From an uncultured Clostridia bacterium (GTDB lineage: Bacteria; Bacillota; Clostridia; Christensenellales; Borkfalkiaceae): a stretch of DNA of 64,000 nucleotides. The notes below the pieces were generated by a model that saw only the letters and a program-made list of their open reading frames with translations, ran no database searches and was not told where the DNA came from. Every line of letters begins with the position of its first letter. The first letter of the stretch is position 1. The DNA is taken from NCBI GenBank assembly GCA_947588985.1, contig CANQBG010000002.1, positions 22,224 through 86,223 on the forward strand, read 5' to 3'. Below, piece by piece: positions 60,014 through 64,000 of this stretch. Position numbers and translations under genes: made by a program.

Positions 60014-60061
60014 CCATCATTTCATGACTTTCCCCCTGTCGTCATTGCTGGTACTGCAACA

Positions 60062-60090
60062 ATAATAGCACACCTTCGCGGGGATGTCAA
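60062..60090 (-). promoter_or_regulatory. Sigma-A promoter of the ABC transporter operon
   Basis: TTGACA, 17 bp, TATTAT on the minus strand, about 275 bp upstream of the binding-protein ATG. Confidence 0.8.
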
Positions 60091-60161
60091 TGGGATTTTA
60101 GAAATTTTTTTGTGAAACTTTCATATTTTTTTCCTCAATTTTTGGTCTTTTTCATCAATTA

Positions 60162-60193
60162 CCTCAATTTTATTATAATATATTTAATTGAGG
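60162..60193. other. CCTCAATT/AATTGAGG inverted repeat
   Basis: An 8-bp perfect inverted repeat around an AT-only centre (TTATTATAATATATTT) in the 480-bp gap 59784-60263; a third CCTCAATT lies at 60133. It may be the terminator of the upstream acetyltransferase gene or an operator. Nothing else is seen in that part of the gap. Confidence 0.4.
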
Positions 60194-60263
60194 CGGAGCC
60201 AACGGCGGCCGGATCGCGGCGCTTCCGAAGGGCAACTTTTGGGCGAAAAAGCGGGGCGGGGAT

Positions 60264-61679
60264 TCACATCTCGGGCGTGCGGAGGAAGCGGAAGTAGGTC
60301 TCGTCGCGGCCGACTTCGCGCATGCCCGCGCGCACGAGCATGGCGCGCGAGCGCGTGTTTTCCATATAACACTTCGCCTCCATGCGCTCGACGTTGAGCT
60401 TGCGGAAGGCGTAGTCGGTATACGCCCGCACGGCCTCGCACGCATACCCCATGCCCTCGAAGGCGGGCAGCAGCCGCACGCCCACCTCGGCCTCGGCCCG
60501 GTAGCCGAACCGATGCAACACGACCTCGCCTATGAGCGTCTCCCCGCAGTAGATCCCGAGCGGCATCTCGCGCCGCTTCGCAAAGTCCTCGCGCGCGTCG
60601 CGCAAGAAGGTCTTGGCCGCGGGCTTGCGCCGGTGATCGGTGCGCCAATCGTACCCCCAAAAACGGTTTCTCTCCACGTCGGACGCGAGCATGGCATAGG
60701 CCTCCGCGTCCTCGTCGCGCACGGGCATGAGGGTGAGGCGCTCCGTCTGCACGGTGGGAAGGCGGCCGACGGCGTCGATCGCCCGCTTGGGGATGACGTT
60801 GAATTTATCCACGATCTCGCAGGGCCCGTATTGCAGTTTGGACTTGCGCAGGCCTAAATCGCCCGCGTCGTCCATCCGATTGAGATAGCTAACGCCGTCC
60901 GTGCAGAAGGTGCGGGCAAACTGCTGCGCGAGGAAAGGATAGACGCCCTCATACTGCCGGAGCGCTTTCTCCACGTGCACCACGACCATGTCGCCGCACT
61001 TCTCCCCCGCGGAGAAGCCCACGACCTCCCCGCCCACGGTGAGAATGCCCGCAAACACGCCGAGCTCCCGCATGTGCCCGAGGAGCGCGTAGACCTCGTT
61101 CATCTCCTCCTCCGCGAGGAAATTTTCCTTGCTCCGCTGGACGGCCTCATAGCGGTGCAAGAAGGATTCCACCCTACCCATGTCCGAGGGAGAGGCTTCG
61201 AAAAATTCCCAATCGGGATAGAGACGGGCAAATTTTTTCACATGGTTGCGCTGGCCGGCATACTTCTTTCCGGGGTACTCGCGAAAGTCCTCCACGCGGT
61301 AGAGATAGTCCCGCCAGCGGCGGTTGTTGGTGACGAGCGCCTCGTCGTAGCGAAGGATGAGGTCCCCGACGCGGCTCTTCGGCACGTTGGTGAAATGCAG
61401 GCGGCGGTCGGTGTCCCGCGCGATGGTCTCGAGGGCCTTTATGGCGCGCATCTCCTCCTCTCGATCCCCCGTGCGCGAGAGCGGGTAGTGGTAATAATAC
61501 TTGCCCGCGAAGAGCTCGCGTAGCACGAGGCAGTTCTCCACGATGGCATAGGCGGGCTTCAAGGCGTCGTCCCACATGAATTGGAATGCGCAGGAAAAGT
61601 CCCCGATGTGCAGCTCCTGCGCCCGGAAATAGGGCGCGAGCGCGGCTTGTTCTTGTTTGGAAACGCGTAAAAATTCCAT
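60264..61679 (-). CDS. DUF2156-GNAT fusion acyl/acetyltransferase
   Basis: 471 residues made of two GCN5-related units. Residues 1-300 match DUF2156 (LHIGDFSCAFQFMWDDALKPAYAIVENCLVLR; GKKYAGQRNHVKKFARLYPDWEFFEASPSDMGRVESFLHRYE; KSKLQYGPCEIVDKFNV), a fold shared with MprF lysyltransferase domains. Residues about 305-471 are a RimJ-like GNAT (TERLTLMPVRDEDAEAYAMLASD; VGVRLLPAFEGMGYACEAVRAYTDYAF; MENTRSRAMLVRAGMREVGR). Donor and acceptor unknown. It follows parB by 112 bp. Confidence 0.85.
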   Translation of the reverse strand: MEFLRVSKQEQAALAPYFRAQELHIGDFSCAFQFMWDDALKPAYAIVENCLVLRELFAGKYYYHYPLSRTGDREEEMRAIKALETIARDTDRRLHFTNVPKSRVGDLILRYDEALVTNNRRWRDYLYRVEDFREYPGKKYAGQRNHVKKFARLYPDWEFFEASPSDMGRVESFLHRYEAVQRSKENFLAEEEMNEVYALLGHMRELGVFAGILTVGGEVVGFSAGEKCGDMVVVHVEKALRQYEGVYPFLAQQFARTFCTDGVSYLNRMDDAGDLGLRKSKLQYGPCEIVDKFNVIPKRAIDAVGRLPTVQTERLTLMPVRDEDAEAYAMLASDVERNRFWGYDWRTDHRRKPAAKTFLRDAREDFAKRREMPLGIYCGETLIGEVVLHRFGYRAEAEVGVRLLPAFEGMGYACEAVRAYTDYAFRKLNVERMEAKCYMENTRSRAMLVRAGMREVGRDETYFRFLRTPEM

Positions 61680-61754
61680 ATAAAAGCCCCGATATGATCG
61701 AGGCGTCTCCTTTTGATAGATTGGTTTTGAAACGGGTCAGACAGCTTTTGGCAT

Positions 61755-61765
61755 ACCCATGTCCG
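61755..61765 (+). repeat. Intergenic copy of ACCCATGTCCG word
   Basis: GGCATACCCATGTCCGAGG in the short gap between the acetyltransferase gene and parB. Confidence 0.7.
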
Positions 61766-61791
61766 AGGTTTGGCTTCACAAACGCGAATTT

Positions 61792-62676
61792 TCACTTCAC
61801 GTTGTCGAGGATATCGAGGATCTCTGAGAGGCGGTCGAGGTCGTCGCGCGTGTAGTAATCGATGTAGATGCGGCCCTTCTTTTCCGTCCCGATGAGGGAG
61901 ACCTTCGTCTTGAAGGTGAGGCGGAGCCGTTCCACGAGATGTTTGAGTTCCACGTTTGCGAGCGCCGTCCGCTTCTCCTTCTCCTTTGCGAGCACTTCGG
62001 GCGGGTTGAGCTTTTGCTTTACGGCCCGCTCGGTCTCCCGCACAGACCAGCCCTCCTTGATACATTCGCGCGCGAGCTCGATCTGCATTTCCTTGGGCAC
62101 GGGCACGAGGGTGCGGGCATGCCCCGCGGAGAGCTTGCCTTCCCGCACCAAGGCGATCACCTCGTCGGAGAGGGTAAGCAGCCGCAGCGTGTTGGCGATC
62201 GCGGGGCGGGATTTGCCGAGCCGCTCTGCCAAGACCTCCTGCGTGAGGGCGTAATCCTCCATGAGCCGCTTCATGCCGTAGGCCGCTTCGATGGGGTTGA
62301 GGTCCTCCCGCTGCAGGTTTTCGATGAGGGAGAGTTCACGCACTTCCCGTTCATCGAGATGTTTTACGACGGCGGGGATGCGCTCGAGCCCGGCCCGCTG
62401 TGCGGCGCGGAACCGGCGTTCCCCCGCAATGATCCGGTAGGCGCCGTCGGGCGTCTTGTTGACGACTATGGGCGTGATCACCCCGTGTTCGCGGATGGAG
62501 TTGGTGAGGTCGCTCAGCGCGTTTTCATCAAAGGATTTGCGCGGCTGGTCGGGATCGGGAAAGATCTCGGAGAGGAGCAGTTCGGGAGGATCCCCCGCCG
62601 CGGGGGCCCGCGTCTCAAGGGCCTCCTCCGGCCCGTCAAATAAAGCAGAGAGCCCTCTGCTTCCGCCTTTCGCCAT
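61792..62676 (-). CDS. parB: Chromosome-partitioning protein ParB (Spo0J-like)
   Basis: 294 residues. N-terminal CTPase motifs: QPRKSFDENALSDLTNSIREHGVITPIVV, then AGERRFRAAQRAGLERIPAVV (box II with GERRFRA intact). HTH LTQEVLAERLGKSRPAIANTLRLLTL, whose KSRPxIAN recognition segment is almost that of Bacillus Spo0J, so a canonical parS is expected somewhere. C-terminal dimer domain. Loads as a sliding clamp at parS near the origin and works with ParA. Ribosome site GGAGGTAGATC. Confidence 0.96.
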   Translation of the reverse strand: MAKGGSRGLSALFDGPEEALETRAPAAGDPPELLLSEIFPDPDQPRKSFDENALSDLTNSIREHGVITPIVVNKTPDGAYRIIAGERRFRAAQRAGLERIPAVVKHLDEREVRELSLIENLQREDLNPIEAAYGMKRLMEDYALTQEVLAERLGKSRPAIANTLRLLTLSDEVIALVREGKLSAGHARTLVPVPKEMQIELARECIKEGWSVRETERAVKQKLNPPEVLAKEKEKRTALANVELKHLVERLRLTFKTKVSLIGTEKKGRIYIDYYTRDDLDRLSEILDILDNVK

Positions 62677-62686
62677 GATCTACCTC

Positions 62687-63448
62687 CTATCCCCTCTGTT
62701 TTTTGAGAAATTCTTCTGCGAGCGCCCCGAAGGCCCGCGCCCCGATGGACTTCGGATCGAGAAGCACCACCGGCCGCCCGCACGCCATGCCCTCTGCGGT
62801 ACGCGGCGTCCGCGGGATCACCGTCTCATAGACTTTTTCGGGCGCGTCGCGCCGGAGGACGGCCTCCGTCTCCCGTGCCGTGAGGGCGCGGCGATCGTAC
62901 ATCGTGAGCACGATGCCCTCTTCGCGCAGCCCCCCGTTGAGGAAGTTCCGCACGAGCGCGATCGTCTCCGTGAGCTTTGCGAGCGCGTCTGAAGAGAACC
63001 GCTCGCAGTCCACGGGGATCAACACGCCGTCCGAAGCCGTCAGCGCGCCCACCGTCAGCGCCCCGAGCGAGGGAGGACAATCGAGCAAGACGTCGTCGAA
63101 CGCATCCTGCACGCCGCGCAGCGCCTCGCGCAGGGCGGTCTCGCCGTCCTTTTTATAGACGAGCGCCGTCTCCGCCTCCGCAAGCCGCCCGTCCGCCGCA
63201 AGCAGTAAGACGTTGGGCGCCGCCGTCTCCGTGAGAAGGGAGCCGGCCTCCTCGTCCTCCGAGAGCAATTCCGCGACCGTGCCGCCGCGCGCCGAAGCGC
63301 CGATCGCCGCCGTCGCACAGCCGCGCGCATCGAGATCGACGAGAAGGACGCGCCTCCCCGCCGCACCGAGCGCGGCCGCAAGATTGACGCACAACGTCGT
63401 TTTTCCCACCCCGCCGCATTGGCTCGGGAAGGAAATCACCCTACCCAT
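62687..63448 (-). CDS. parA: Chromosome-partitioning ATPase ParA (Soj-like)
   Basis: 253 residues. Deviant Walker A is FPSQCGGVGKTT: the usual first (signature) lysine of KGGVGKTT is Cys. Walker A' VLLVDLDARGCATAAIG and Walker B DDVLLDCPPSLGALTVGAL are normal. Drives origin segregation with ParB, 10 bp downstream. The ATG lies in a copy of the repeated word (GGACATGGGTA) and GAGG is 7 nt before it. Confidence 0.93.
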   Translation of the reverse strand: MGRVISFPSQCGGVGKTTLCVNLAAALGAAGRRVLLVDLDARGCATAAIGASARGGTVAELLSEDEEAGSLLTETAAPNVLLLAADGRLAEAETALVYKKDGETALREALRGVQDAFDDVLLDCPPSLGALTVGALTASDGVLIPVDCERFSSDALAKLTETIALVRNFLNGGLREEGIVLTMYDRRALTARETEAVLRRDAPEKVYETVIPRTPRTAEGMACGRPVVLLDPKSIGARAFGALAEEFLKKQRG

Positions 63449-63453
63449 GTCCG
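63443..63453 (+). repeat. ACCCATGTCCG word over the parA start codon
   Basis: CCCTACCCATGTCCGAACC; the parA ATG is read from its complement. Confidence 0.75.
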
Positions 63454-63466
63454 AACCTCGCGTGTG

Positions 63467-64000
63467 TTAATCCTCTTTTTTGCCGCCATCCTGCCCATCT
63501 TCGGGCGCGGAATTTCCATCGGGCTCGCCCGCAGGCGAAGATCCCGCATTGTCGGTGGCGCCCATGTCCGCATGAGAGTCGTTCCCATCGGGCATGGTAC
63601 CCGCGTCCGCCGTAGACATGGTGGGCTCGTTTTCGTTCATGACCCTGCCGAAGGGGTTATCCGGCGTGCCCTTGTCGTGCTCCTCCATGTAGTCGAGCAC
63701 CTCCTTATAGGAGGCCCCCTTCATGAGCATATCGACTTCGGCCGTGTAGATGGTCTCGCGCTCGACGAGCACGCGCGCCATGTTGTCGAGAATGGAACGG
63801 TTTTCGGTGAGCAGCTTTCTCGCGCGCTCATACTCCTCGGAGACGATGCGCTTGACCTCCTCATCGATGATGCCGGCCGTCTCTTCGCTATACGTCGCAC
63901 GTTCCTCGAAGTCCCTGCCGATAAAGACGGGGCCGTCGGAGGAATAGGCGATGGGCCCGAGCTTGTCGCTCATGCCCCACTCGGTGACCATCTTGCGCGC
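63467..64000 (-). CDS. ftsH: ATP-dependent zinc metalloprotease FtsH, C-terminal part
   Basis: Only the last 177 or so residues are in the window; the gene continues beyond base 64000. The sequence KMVTEWGMSDKLGPIAY...FIGRDFEERATYSEETAGIIDEEVKRIVSEEYERARKLLTENRSILDNMARVLVERETIYTAEVDMLM is the diagnostic end of the FtsH peptidase domain. The remaining ~60 residues are a low-complexity Asp/Gly/Asn-rich tail (MSTADAGTMPDGNDSHADMGATDNAG) typical of FtsH length variation. Membrane AAA+ protease that degrades unassembled proteins. Confidence 0.97.
   Translation of the reverse strand, partial: ARKMVTEWGMSDKLGPIAYSSDGPVFIGRDFEERATYSEETAGIIDEEVKRIVSEEYERARKLLTENRSILDNMARVLVERETIYTAEVDMLMKGASYKEVLDYMEEHDKGTPDNPFGRVMNENEPTMSTADAGTMPDGNDSHADMGATDNAGSSPAGEPDGNSAPEDGQDGGKKED

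Noticed and set aside
61755-63453. The ACC(C)ATGTCCG word as the ParB centromere parS
   Set aside because: ParB's recognition helix is nearly that of Spo0J, which binds TGTTTCACGTGAAACA; the word is unlike it, not a full palindrome, and far too frequent. No canonical parS was found in the window.

Overview
The window looks like chromosome of a GC-rich, low-redundancy Firmicute (Clostridia-like, probably gut-associated). Evidence: a sleB-ypeB spore-germination pair, a SpoIIQ-like M23 protein, Soj/Spo0J-type ParA/ParB beside ftsH, the Clostridia gene order prmA-rsmE-mtaB-HIT, near-perfect sigma-A promoters (TTGACA-17-TATAAT) and strong Shine-Dalgarno sites. The lineage is inferred (Christensenellales/Borkfalkia-like would fit) and is not proven by the sequence. 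Most genes lie on the minus strand, as expected if the origin is near parAB at the right end.

Layout. 1-9823: one giant minus-strand surface protein (at least 3274 residues, 3' end off the window), preceded by a TetR regulator and a palindrome that could be its operator. 10.8-16.9 kb: SGNH esterase, pyrophosphatase, tRNA-Ser(GCU) followed by an island of tRNA fragments and hairpin repeats, an Xre-type membrane regulator, small membrane proteins, a PlsC-like acyltransferase and mntP behind a manganese-type (yybP-ykoY) riboswitch. 17.1-20.5 kb: trmL, an LRR-like exported protein, cardiolipin synthase and a PriA-N-like small protein. 20.7-27.3 kb: ypeB-sleB, a pilin-like gene with a poly-G promoter spacer, a SpoIIQ-like protein and a YwmB-like protein. 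27.4-30.7 kb: HIT, mtaB, rsmE, prmA. 30.8-37.8 kb: purine permease, cyclophilin-like lipoprotein, MreB-like protein, maf, ppx/gppA and a split TauE/SafE exporter. 38-45.6 kb: a 1293-residue surface lipoprotein, then serS-exonuclease-rsmF. 45.8-48.4 kb: a CtpE-like P-type ATPase. 48.4-59.8 kb: a carbohydrate locus (very large binding protein, two permeases, GH31, GH26-like, nanE, aldose-epimerase-like). 60.3-64 kb: a DUF2156-GNAT fusion, parB, parA and the ftsH C-terminus.

The most unusual signal is a short word, ACC(C)ATGTC(C/T)G, present about 20 times (well under one copy expected by chance). It occurs in different reading frames inside genes, in intergenic gaps, and inside two terminator hairpins, which is how DNA-uptake sequences of naturally competent Gram-negatives behave. 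The second is a nine-base G tract exactly between the -35 and -10 boxes of a pilin-like gene whose distal half is visibly AT-richer, suggesting a phase-variable, mosaic surface pilin. The third is a 61-nt hairpin insert found twice at the same point of tRNA-Ser T-loop remnants.
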